From Chloroflexota bacterium (lineage in GTDB: Bacteria > Chloroflexota > Anaerolineae > J102): 36,946 bases of DNA. A program made the translations under genes and the position numbers. The notes below the pieces were generated by a model. It was not told where the DNA came from. It saw only the letters and a program-made list of their open reading frames with translations, and searched no databases. Shown here piece after piece: positions 31,348 through 36,946 of this stretch (position 1 is its first letter; each line of letters opens with the position of its first letter). The stretch is taken from contig JAKOVD010000005.1 in the NCBI GenBank assembly GCA_029782215.1, positions 1-36,946 on the forward strand. Direction: 5' to 3'.

Positions 31348-31869
31348 TCATTCGAAGGTGGGCTCGGTCGGCTCCTGCAGGTCCTCGTCGCGTTCCCAAC
31401 CCTCGTTCTCGATCTTGATGTGCTGGATGGCCACCGCATTGGCGTTGGCGTCGAGGTCGGGAAGCGACTGGAACTCAGACACCCAGCAGCGGTAGACCTT
31501 GTAGCGAAGGACAGGCTGGCCGGCCTCGTTCTGCAGCTCGATGATGATGTTGCGCCGGAAGTCCTTGAGCGACACTTCGGCGCCAGCTCCACCGCCGAAG
31601 TTCCATACCTTCTTCGCCCACAGCTCGAATTCCTTGTCGTGGGTGACGCCGCGCTCCAGCGTCACCGGTTCGTACTTGGTGCGGCCAGGCGATTTGCGGC
31701 CGCTGCTGGGATCGCCGCCCTCGCGGTGCTCGACGACTTCGGTGGTGCGTTTGAGCGCGCTGACCTTGCTGATTCCGGCTACAGAGGTGGTCTGTCCCTC
31801 CCAATAGACGCGGAACTTGAAATTCTTGTAGGGATCAAAGCGCTGCTGATTCACGGTGAACTGGGCCAT
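31348..31869 (-). CDS. Inner tube protein (Afp1/Afp5 type)
   Basis: A 173-aa tube protein: FDPYKNFKFRVYWEGQTTSV, GISKVSALKRTTEVVEHREG, ITLERGVTHD-like segment VTLERGVTHDKEFELWAKKV, and C-terminal CWVSEFQSLPDLDANANAVA. These are standard for phage T4 gp19-like tube subunits that stack as hexamers inside the sheath. The ATG at 31869 (MAQFTVNQQRFDPYKN) has a strong GGGAGGT site; the longer ORF adds 11 residues with no support. It is the only tube gene I can find, whereas Afp and PVC carry two or three. It starts 10 bp after the sheath stop. Confidence 0.93.
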   Translation of the reverse strand: MAQFTVNQQRFDPYKNFKFRVYWEGQTTSVAGISKVSALKRTTEVVEHREGGDPSSGRKSPGRTKYEPVTLERGVTHDKEFELWAKKVWNFGGGAGAEVSLKDFRRNIIIELQNEAGQPVLRYKVYRCWVSEFQSLPDLDANANAVAIQHIKIENEGWERDEDLQEPTEPTFE

Positions 31870-31879
31870 TCCTACCTCC

Positions 31880-33730
31880 CTACACCTGGATCTGGCCAGC
31901 AATCTGCTGGAGACTGATGATCACGAACTCGGCCGGTTTCAAGGGCGCGAACCCCACCACGATGTTGACGATGCCGCGGTCGCGGTCATTCTGCGTGGTG
32001 GTGGTGCCATCGCAGCGCACAAAGTACGCTGCCTGGGGCGTGCTTCCCTGGAAGGCGCCCTGCCGGAACAGGTCGTGCATGAAGGCGCCGACGTTCAGTC
32101 GAATCTGCGCCCAGAGAGGCTCGTCATTCGGCTCGAACACCACCCACTGGGTACCGCGGAAGAGAGACTCTTCGATGTACAGCGCCAGCCGGCGAATGGG
32201 GACATACTTGTACTCGTCGCCGAACTGGTCTGATCCGCGCATCGTGCGGGCGCCCCAGACCACGCGGCCGGAGCCCGGAAACGCACGCAGGCAGTTGATG
32301 CCGAGCTGGTTCAGCGTGCCGTTCTCCAGATCGGTCAGGTTGACCTCCAGGCCCGAAGTCCCACTCAGCGTGGCGTCCAGCCCGGCCGGGGCCTTCCACA
32401 CGCCCCTGGCCGTGTCGGTGCGCGCCATGATGCCGGCGACCATGCCGCAGGCAACAAAGGTGTCCACCTGTCCCTGGCGCTTGGGGTCTGTCTTCTGTAC
32501 ACGCGGGTAGTAGAGGGCGGCATTGCGCGCGTCGGGACCGGCGAGACCCAGGCCGTCAAACTGGCTGCGTGCGTCAGACAAGAGCGCCTGCCGGTTACTC
32601 CAGCTCGAGGGCGGGTCAACGATGAACAGGGCGCGCCGCCTAACGCAGTAGGCCAGGGCGTCGGCGTGCAGACCACTTGGCAAGTCGGTTCTGCCTGGGA
32701 GGCGTGAATCCGGCGGGATGCACAGCAGGTTGAAGAGATCGGCCTTCTCGAGGGCATTGAGTCCGGTTTTGGCCGAGGAGCTACCAAGGAAGTCATCCTT
32801 GGTGGTGAGCGGCAGACTGTCGCCGCCCCCAGTGAATCCGGCGATGTCCTCCGGCTTGGTGCTCATGCTGGTCGGATCCTTGCCGGCGGCGGTGGGCGCC
32901 GGGGCTTCGGCCTTGGCCGCATCGGAGGGGATGTACTTGGGATCAAGCCGGATCAGCACCGACTCGCTCTTGAGCACACGGTCCAGCCGCCGGGCGCCGG
33001 CATCCTGGTGCAGTGACACGTTGTAGAACTTCTCGCTGGCGGGCCCCGGAGGGCTCTCGACCACGGTCAGGTTGAACAGGTACTTCTTGTCGGACAGGCC
33101 AAAAGCCTTGGCCAGCTTGTCGTCGATACCGTCAATGTCGACCTTGATGGCCAGGTTCTGGCCCCAGGTTCCCGGGCTGGCCGCCGCCAGCTTGATGCCT
33201 GGCTTCAGCTCAAACGTCGCCGCACCCGAGGGTTCTGTGGCCGCCGCCTGGTCGTTCCCCGCCTTCTTCACGGCATCCGGCGTGGCGCCCGCCCCGGCGG
33301 CGGCGGCATCGATCTTGGCCTGGACTGCCCCGGCGGCGGTCTTGGCGGGGTCGTTGGTGAAGGTGTCGCTGACCGCCTTGGCGGCCGCTGCCACCTTGAG
33401 AGGGTCGGCGTCTGTGCTCGCCTGCGCGGCCGCGGCCACGGCGATGGCGGCGTCGATGGCGGCGTCTTTGAACACGCGCACGATGATCGCCTGCGAGCCC
33501 CCGTTCTGGAAGAAGTCGAACACCGTGTAGCCGAGCGGATAGGCTGCATCGAGAGCCCCGAAGGTGCGTTCGAAATCCGCAAAGCTGGAGACCAGGATTG
33601 GCTCGTCGGCAGGGCCACGCGGGGCGCGCCCCACAAAGGCCGTAGTCGAAGTCGCCACCCCGACGATGGTTCGCACACCGCTGGGGATCTCCTGAATGTA
33701 GACGCCTGGATAGGTTGGTGCCACAGGCAT
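31880..33730 (-). CDS. Contractile sheath protein with Ala-rich insert
   Basis: A 616-aa sheath subunit starting MPVAPTYPGVYIQEIPSGVR, followed by TIVGVATSTTAFVGRAPRGP and YTVFDFFQNGGSQAIIVRVF, all hallmarks of eCIS/phage sheath. The C-terminal domain is also standard (SGRVVWGARTMRGSDQFGDE, YKYVPIRRLALYIEESLFRG). Residues about 88-172 are an Ala-rich, probably helical insertion that separates the first strands from the rest of the N-terminal domain. A second low-complexity region near 285-320 includes many Ala, Pro and Lys. There is one sheath gene only; Afp has three. A strong ribosome binding site lies 7 nt upstream. Confidence 0.95.
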   Translation of the reverse strand: MPVAPTYPGVYIQEIPSGVRTIVGVATSTTAFVGRAPRGPADEPILVSSFADFERTFGALDAAYPLGYTVFDFFQNGGSQAIIVRVFKDAAIDAAIAVAAAAQASTDADPLKVAAAAKAVSDTFTNDPAKTAAGAVQAKIDAAAAGAGATPDAVKKAGNDQAAATEPSGAATFELKPGIKLAAASPGTWGQNLAIKVDIDGIDDKLAKAFGLSDKKYLFNLTVVESPPGPASEKFYNVSLHQDAGARRLDRVLKSESVLIRLDPKYIPSDAAKAEAPAPTAAGKDPTSMSTKPEDIAGFTGGGDSLPLTTKDDFLGSSSAKTGLNALEKADLFNLLCIPPDSRLPGRTDLPSGLHADALAYCVRRRALFIVDPPSSWSNRQALLSDARSQFDGLGLAGPDARNAALYYPRVQKTDPKRQGQVDTFVACGMVAGIMARTDTARGVWKAPAGLDATLSGTSGLEVNLTDLENGTLNQLGINCLRAFPGSGRVVWGARTMRGSDQFGDEYKYVPIRRLALYIEESLFRGTQWVVFEPNDEPLWAQIRLNVGAFMHDLFRQGAFQGSTPQAAYFVRCDGTTTTQNDRDRGIVNIVVGFAPLKPAEFVIISLQQIAGQIQV

Positions 33731-33737
33731 AGACGGG

Positions 33738-33744
33738 CCTCCTT
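33738..33744 (-). promoter_or_regulatory. Strong ribosome binding site of the sheath gene
   Basis: The minus strand reads AAGGAGG, 7 nt before the sheath ATG. It is the best ribosome binding site in the operon, fitting the need for many sheath copies. Confidence 0.8.
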
Positions 33745-33868
33745 AAGGCTGCAAAGGAATCCTGAATACGATCGCAAGAGCGACAGCCCGTTGCAGTGGG
33801 TTGGTGATGCTCCCTTGACCTTCACCCCACTTTGATGTGAAGACGCAACTGCTCGGAACTGTACGGGT

Positions 33869-33874
33869 ATTGTA
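33869..33874 (-). promoter_or_regulatory. Candidate -10 element of the eCIS operon promoter
   Basis: The minus strand reads CATACAAT, containing TACAAT (5 of 6 matches to TATAAT). It lies 10 bp downstream of the last of four 11-bp-spaced repeats. No good -35 hexamer is seen at the expected distance; that position falls among the repeats, as in activator-dependent promoters of the SARP type. Confidence 0.5.
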
Positions 33875-33885
33875 TGCTGTTTGCA

Positions 33886-33924
33886 TCACAGTTGAATCAC
33901 GGCTCTATCACGGGGCTCTCACGG
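33886..33924 (-). promoter_or_regulatory. Four direct repeats at 11-bp spacing: candidate SARP operator
   Basis: On the plus strand TCACAG starts at 33886 and TCACGG starts at 33897, 33908 and 33919, exactly 11 bp apart with 5-bp spacers. On the minus strand they read CCGTGA three times and then CTGTGA, each followed by A, T or G. SARP-family activators bind heptameric direct repeats repeated every 11 bp, just upstream of the -10 element. The array sits between the SARP-like gene and the sheath gene; its first unit includes the SARP stop codon. Binding by this regulator is inferred, not shown. Confidence 0.7.
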
Positions 33925-34872
33925 CCGCAGCGCCGGATGGGCCTCCTGGCAGGGACGCGCCGTCTCTTGCGTAAGACGTTCGACCAGGCGGGTGGCGCGC
34001 TCAAGCTGCTCGGCCGCAGCCTGGAAGCTGGTGATGGCGGTTGTGAGCTGGTCCAGTGCCTGCGCCAACAGCGTCGATTCCCGGCGGCCGCCCGGCACAG
34101 GGACTGGGGGCGCCTCTCTACCGCCGATGTCAGCAGCCAGCCGCTGCGTTTCCTCCATCGGCGGGATACCCATTTCCTCGGCCAGCACCCTTTGACAGAT
34201 CTCATACTGGCGCATTGCCAGGGCGCGCTGCCCGTTGGCGACGTACAGCCGCATCATTTGCCTGTGGATGTCTTCCCGCAGTGGATCGTGATTCAGAAGC
34301 ATCTGTCCGAAATGCAGGGCGCGCTCGTAGTCACCCTGACCATCGTTGAAAGACATCAGCCGGGCGATGCAGTTGAGATAGGACGTTCGCAGCCGATCAC
34401 GCTCGCGCAGCGCCCAATCGTCATAGAATCCCTCCAGCAGCTCACCGTCATAGAGGGCCAGGATGTGCTCGATCTGCTGGGCGTGTTCCTGTTTCATGGC
34501 GCCGGCGGGCAGAGCGAGAATGCGGTTGGCGGTCTGCTCGAAGGTGGCCACATCCAGCCAATGATCGCTCTCCCAGTTGAACCCGACTTCACCGGCGGGC
34601 CGGCTCACCAGGTAGGCGCCGCGCTCTTCTACCCCCGTCTCCAGTGTGCGCCGCAGACGCCACAGTGCGGTGTTCAGGCAGCTGCGAGCTTGGGATTCCG
34701 GGCGGTCGCCCCAAGCCAGATCGCTGAGCACCGCACGGGGGTGAAAACGCCCCGGCTGCAGCAGCAAATAGGCAAGCAATGTCTGCTCGCTGGGGGCGAG
34801 CTTGATTTCCGGCTGATCCTTGCCGCGCGACACGCGCACGCGGCCGAAAAGACAGATATGCAGTTGACCCAC
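33919..34872 (-). CDS. SARP-like transcriptional activator (winged helix plus BTAD)
   Basis: A 317-aa regulator. Residues about 1-100 are an OmpR-type winged helix (HICLFGRVRVSRGKDQPEIK, LAPSEQTLLAYLLLQPGRFH, then RSCLNTALWRLRRTLETG). Residues about 105-255 form a bacterial transcriptional activation domain (LDVATFEQTANRILALPAGA, ALYDGELLEGFYDDWALRER, REDIHRQMMRLYVANGQRAL). The last about 55 residues look like a coiled-coil (LDQLTTAITSFQAAAEQLER). There is no ATPase or TPR extension, so it resembles small SARPs. The start is GTG at 34872 with a GAGGTGA site. It reads into the eCIS operon and is the obvious candidate for its activator. Confidence 0.88.
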   Translation of the reverse strand: MGQLHICLFGRVRVSRGKDQPEIKLAPSEQTLLAYLLLQPGRFHPRAVLSDLAWGDRPESQARSCLNTALWRLRRTLETGVEERGAYLVSRPAGEVGFNWESDHWLDVATFEQTANRILALPAGAMKQEHAQQIEHILALYDGELLEGFYDDWALRERDRLRTSYLNCIARLMSFNDGQGDYERALHFGQMLLNHDPLREDIHRQMMRLYVANGQRALAMRQYEICQRVLAEEMGIPPMEETQRLAADIGGREAPPVPVPGGRRESTLLAQALDQLTTAITSFQAAAEQLERATRLVERLTQETARPCQEAHPALRP

Positions 34873-35323
34873 GGTTCACCTCGGTATGTTGGTGCCGCCG
34901 GGAGAGTGTGTGGTATCTTCCTGGCGGGTGGATGGCGCGGCCAAGCAGCGTCTCAACTTGCGCGGAGTCGACCGCAACGTCTATCGCCGCCCCATCGCGA
35001 ACGGGCGCACCATATCGCAGAATGGTTAGGAAGGCAAATAGTCGTCAGGAGGGACCAGTGTCAGTCCCTCTGCTGAAGGGGGGCCAGGCTCAGGATCGAC
35101 TCCGCTCTGGATGTTGCTGTCAAAAGTGACGTCGAAGGCTAGGGCGAGCGTATGGGCGCGCCCGGCGCTCATAGCGAACCTTAACGAACGTTGGCCGATT
35201 GCCGACCTGCCGGCCATGTGCTCTTACCCGGGGCTTCACATCGTGCTGCCAGATTAACCCTCTGCTCAGGAAGATCAGGCAAGGCCCGTTTTGAGGACAA
35301 AGCCGACGGGTGGTCAGTACGAG
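34873..35323. other. Region upstream of the SARP-like gene
   Basis: About 450 bp between the regulator and the right-hand transposase copy. It should contain the regulator's promoter, but I see no convincing -35/-10 pair. One small minus-strand ORF (35029-35172 within it) is listed separately. The rest shows no gene or RNA that I recognise. Confidence 0.5.
35026..35172 (-). CDS. Doubtful 48-aa ORF upstream of the SARP-like gene
   Basis: From the ATG at 35172 this encodes MSAGRAHTLALAFDVTFDSN continuing through PEPGPPSAEGLTLVPPDDYL and two last residues. An AAGG-type site lies about 8 nt upstream. It is acidic and Pro-rich at the C-terminus, on the same strand as the regulator and ending about 150 bp before it. 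No family is recognised and its length is close to chance; it might be a short leader peptide gene or nothing. Confidence 0.25.
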   Translation of the reverse strand: MSAGRAHTLALAFDVTFDSNIQSGVDPEPGPPSAEGLTLVPPDDYLPS

Positions 35324-35529
35324 CTACGAGACGAAGTCGCCGGGATTAGTCCTTTTCAGGATTCGGCCTCGAAGGAATGAGCTCAAGCCACCACAGTCGG
35401 GTCTTGGCATCTGTTGGACGCGCCCACTTTCGTCGCGGAGGACAGTGGGAAGGCGACATCGCAGCCGATGAGGACCCCTGCAAAGCCAGGAGGAGTTGCC
35501 AACTGCGTCCAATGGGAGAACCCGCATCT
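35324..35529. other. Unrecognised sequence replacing the transposase catalytic domain
   Basis: This replaces the catalytic region of the right transposase copy. The three minus-strand frames give short open stretches without recognisable motifs. It is likely foreign DNA joined during a deletion or insertion. Confidence 0.4.
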
Positions 35530-35936
35530 GGCGGATCAGCGCAATGATATCGGGTGTGATCCTTGTTTGCGGCGTCTTGGGTTTGGACTTGCGGCGCCAG
35601 ACCAGGCGGAACAGCTGGCAATGCCAGCGGAGGAGGGTGTCGGGTTGGACAATGAGGAGGGCTTGCCTCCAGAAAGGCGTCGCTCTGGCCAGGAGAAGGA
35701 GTCTGAGTCGGTTCCGATTGTTGAGCTGAGGGTGTTTCATCTGGCGCTGGAGGATGATGAGCTGGTGCCGCAGGAGGGCGTTCTCGGCGATGAGTTGGGT
35801 CTTGCTGCGGATGGCATCCCTGGCGGCTCCGGCAACCAGCGAGACGGTGTTGGGTTTGACCATCTCTTGGATTCGCTCACCCACATGGCGGACAACGCTG
35901 AGGTTCTTGGATCGGAGGCGATTGACGATATTGAAC
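35530..35936 (-). pseudogene. Truncated transposase, right copy of the left-hand family
   Basis: From a GTG at about 35936 the frame encodes VFNIVNRLRSKNLSVVRHVG, then ENALLRHQLIILQRQMKHPQ and RRKSKPKTPQTRITPDIIAL to about 35530. It is closely similar to the left copy's first about 130 residues. After IRQMR the frame (to a stop at 35324) is unrelated and the catalytic rve domain is missing. The upstream flank to 36046 matches the left copy. Same orientation as the left copy; non-functional. Confidence 0.8.
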
Positions 35937-35974
35937 ACGCGGCGAAAGCTCCCGGAATCTGGCAGTGGGATCGG

Positions 35975-36046
35975 GAGGATACCAGCTGCAAAGGTTGGAA
36001 TCAACCCTTCAGAGTGCTCAGATTAGAACGGATGAGCGAAGTAGCC
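35975..36046. repeat. Shared transposon flank, right copy
   Basis: Nearly identical to 1449-1520, with an offset of 34,526 bp and same orientation. Both matches end at GCGAAGTAGCC, suggesting a common element terminus there. Confidence 0.75.
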
Positions 36047-36403
36047 AGTGCGGGACCGCGCGGCGGATGGTCCTTGACAACACCACTCCTGAGAGGTATT
36101 ATACGTTTTGAGTATTATACTTGTTGCGTATTTTAATCCTGAACCGCCGATGTCGAGAACCCGTACCGTGTAAAAACCTCGCCCGGGCAGTAGAACTGAC
36201 CTCGAGACAACAGGCCGGCGGGTCACGTTTGCCGATCAGCGTGTGGACGGATGTGTTCAGTAATCGTTGGCGACAGGATCAGCGGTCGCCGATGACATCA
36301 GGTGAGACGGCGTTTTGACTCCACTGCAGCGTGTGACAGACCGATCGATCCGTTCGGTCTCCTTTTCCCGCCATGCAGTTGTCCGAGTTCCCCTGTTGGC
36401 TGG
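36047..36403. other. Noncoding transposon-derived region with AT-rich promoter segment
   Basis: No gene is recognised. It includes a strong promoter-like sequence (36074-36102), a pair of TATTATAC octamers 16 bp apart, and from about 36160 the first unit of an imperfect tandem repeat of period about 430 bp. Confidence 0.5.
36074..36102 (+). promoter_or_regulatory. Sigma70-type promoter candidate
   Basis: A perfect -35 TTGACA (36074-36079) is followed by a 17-bp spacer and the -10 TATTAT (36097-36102, 5 of 6 to consensus). A second TATTATAC copy follows 16 bp later (36113-36120). It points rightward, away from the eCIS operon, into transposase remnants; no intact gene follows in the window. 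Confidence 0.5.
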
Positions 36404-36610
36404 CTACGCCGCCAACAATGCTGGCGTTCTGTGGTAGTCCTTGATGATGCCGCCCAACACCGGTCGGTAGGCGACGGGACCGGCGCTCAGCGGCGGCGTG
36501 CGCGTGACGGTTGATTGCTGATCCAGGCTCTGGTGTGGGCGGCGGGTGTTGTAGTAGGCAACGAATTCGTTCAGAACGCGCCGCAGATGGCGTACCGTGT
36601 AAGAACCTCG
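36404..36610 (-). pseudogene. Transposase C-terminal remnant, unit 1
   Basis: The minus strand encodes RHLRRVLNEFVAYYNTRRPH, then QSLDQQSTVTRTPPLSAGPV and AYRPVLGGIIKDYHRTPALL before a stop. The NEFVAYYNTRRPHQSL motif is the end of integrase-core (rve) transposases. The upstream join to a GTACCGTGTAAGAACCTCG segment marks a break, and the catalytic residues are absent. Confidence 0.8.
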
Positions 36611-36836
36611 TCGGAAAGATCTGAGTGCGCCGAGAGGCGGACCCAGATTGGCTTCGCCTGCCAGCTTGCGCACATTCGGAGGTGCTCAACGGAGGTCGGC
36701 GACAGGATCATCCATGGCGCGGGACATCAGGAAGGCGTGCGCTTCGGCTCCAGCGCAGCCTGCGGCACGGTCGAGCGATCCGCCCGATCGTCGCCTTCCA
36801 CTGAGCAGCTGCCCAACTCCCCCCTCAAACAGACTA

Positions 36837-36946
36837 CGCCGCCAACAGCGCTTGCGTTCTGAAGTAGTCCTTGATGATGCCGCCCAAGACCGGACGGTAA
36901 GCCACGGGACCGGCGCTCAGCGGCGGCGTGCGCGTGACCGGAGACT
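36837..36946 (-). pseudogene. Transposase C-terminal remnant, unit 2 (runs off window)
   Basis: The minus strand encodes SPVTRTPPLSAGPVAYRPVL followed by GGIIKDYFRTQALLAA and a stop, almost the same as unit 1. The reading frame continues past the window edge, so this copy could belong to a complete transposase there. Confidence 0.75.

Larger units (their letters stand above)
36160..36946. repeat. Imperfect tandem repeat, period about 430 bp
   Basis: Three landmarks recur with offset about 428-430 bp: GTACCGTGTAARAACCTCG (about 36164 and 36592), a segment around TTGGCGACAGGATCA / TCGGCGACAGGATCA (about 36266 and 36698), and TTGATGATGCCGCCC (36441 and 36871) leading into a transposase 3' end. 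The copies have diverged by scattered substitutions. The second unit runs off the window. Confidence 0.7.

Noticed and set aside
33874..35076. Plus-strand 400-aa ORF opposite the SARP-like gene
   Set aside because: It is antisense to a well-supported regulator, shows no family motifs, and arises from the GC-rich codon bias that keeps antisense frames open.
36121..36318. 65-aa plus-strand ORF just downstream of the strong promoter
   Set aside because: It begins with TTG, has no ribosome binding site or recognisable sequence, and covers repeat-derived noncoding DNA.
1..36946. CRISPR arrays, tRNA or rRNA genes
   Set aside because: No regularly spaced identical repeats of CRISPR size and no tRNA- or rRNA-like sequence was noticed; the only regular repeats are the 11-bp operator array and the 430-bp tandem units.

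Overview
The window is dominated by one extracellular contractile injection system (eCIS, Afp/PVC-like phage-tail-like particle) operon. It lies entirely on the minus strand, reads from about 34.9 kb down to about 2.5 kb, and is flanked on both sides by transposase debris. The DNA is GC-rich. The operon has a BTAD/SARP-type regulator, baseplate proteins with DUF4157-bearing cargo candidates, and IS481/IS3-like transposase remnants. Together these suggest a Chloroflexota bacterium or a similar high-GC environmental lineage. That assignment is inference from gene content, not from a marker gene.

Layout, left to right. 1-1642: nested, broken transposases: a partial IS3-family OrfA with its element end, an N-terminal transposase fragment, a larger truncated integrase-core transposase, and a plus-strand C-terminal remnant. 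1643-1938: no gene, but a perfect 13-bp inverted repeat. 1939-2430: a DinB-like protein. 2510-33730: the eCIS operon. 33731-33918: the operon promoter region, with four direct repeats at exactly 11-bp spacing. 33919-34872: the SARP-like regulator. 34873-35323: mostly intergenic, with one doubtful small ORF. 35324-36946: a truncated second copy of the left-hand transposase, a strong-looking sigma70-type promoter, and two tandem copies (about 430 bp period) of a transposase 3' end.

In transcription order the operon encodes: sheath; inner tube; a zinc-binding T4-type baseplate hub chaperone-like protein; a proline-rich protein; a DUF4255 tube-terminator/cap protein; an AAA+ ATPase; a 93-aa protein; a 1809-aa cargo candidate with two DUF4157 domains; a 226-aa protein that could be its immunity partner; a divergent Lgt-like membrane protein; an 864-aa DUF4157 cargo candidate; an Afp7-like hub protein; a LysM-like 100-aa protein; a gp27-like hub; a gp5-like spike; a PAAR-like tip; a gp25-like wedge; two large baseplate-J-like wedge proteins; a tail protein with a beta-helix insert; and a DUF6519 protein. 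Genes overlap by 4-11 nt or are separated by at most about 20 nt, so they probably form one translationally coupled transcript. I see no obvious long tape-measure protein and no receptor-binding fibre.

The features most worth following up are: the SARP-type operator in front of the sheath gene; the twin-DUF4157 protein with a possible restriction-endonuclease-fold C-terminus followed by an overlapping small gene; the second DUF4157 protein with a possible Cys-His-Asn papain-like domain; and the Lgt-like membrane enzyme embedded between the cargo genes.
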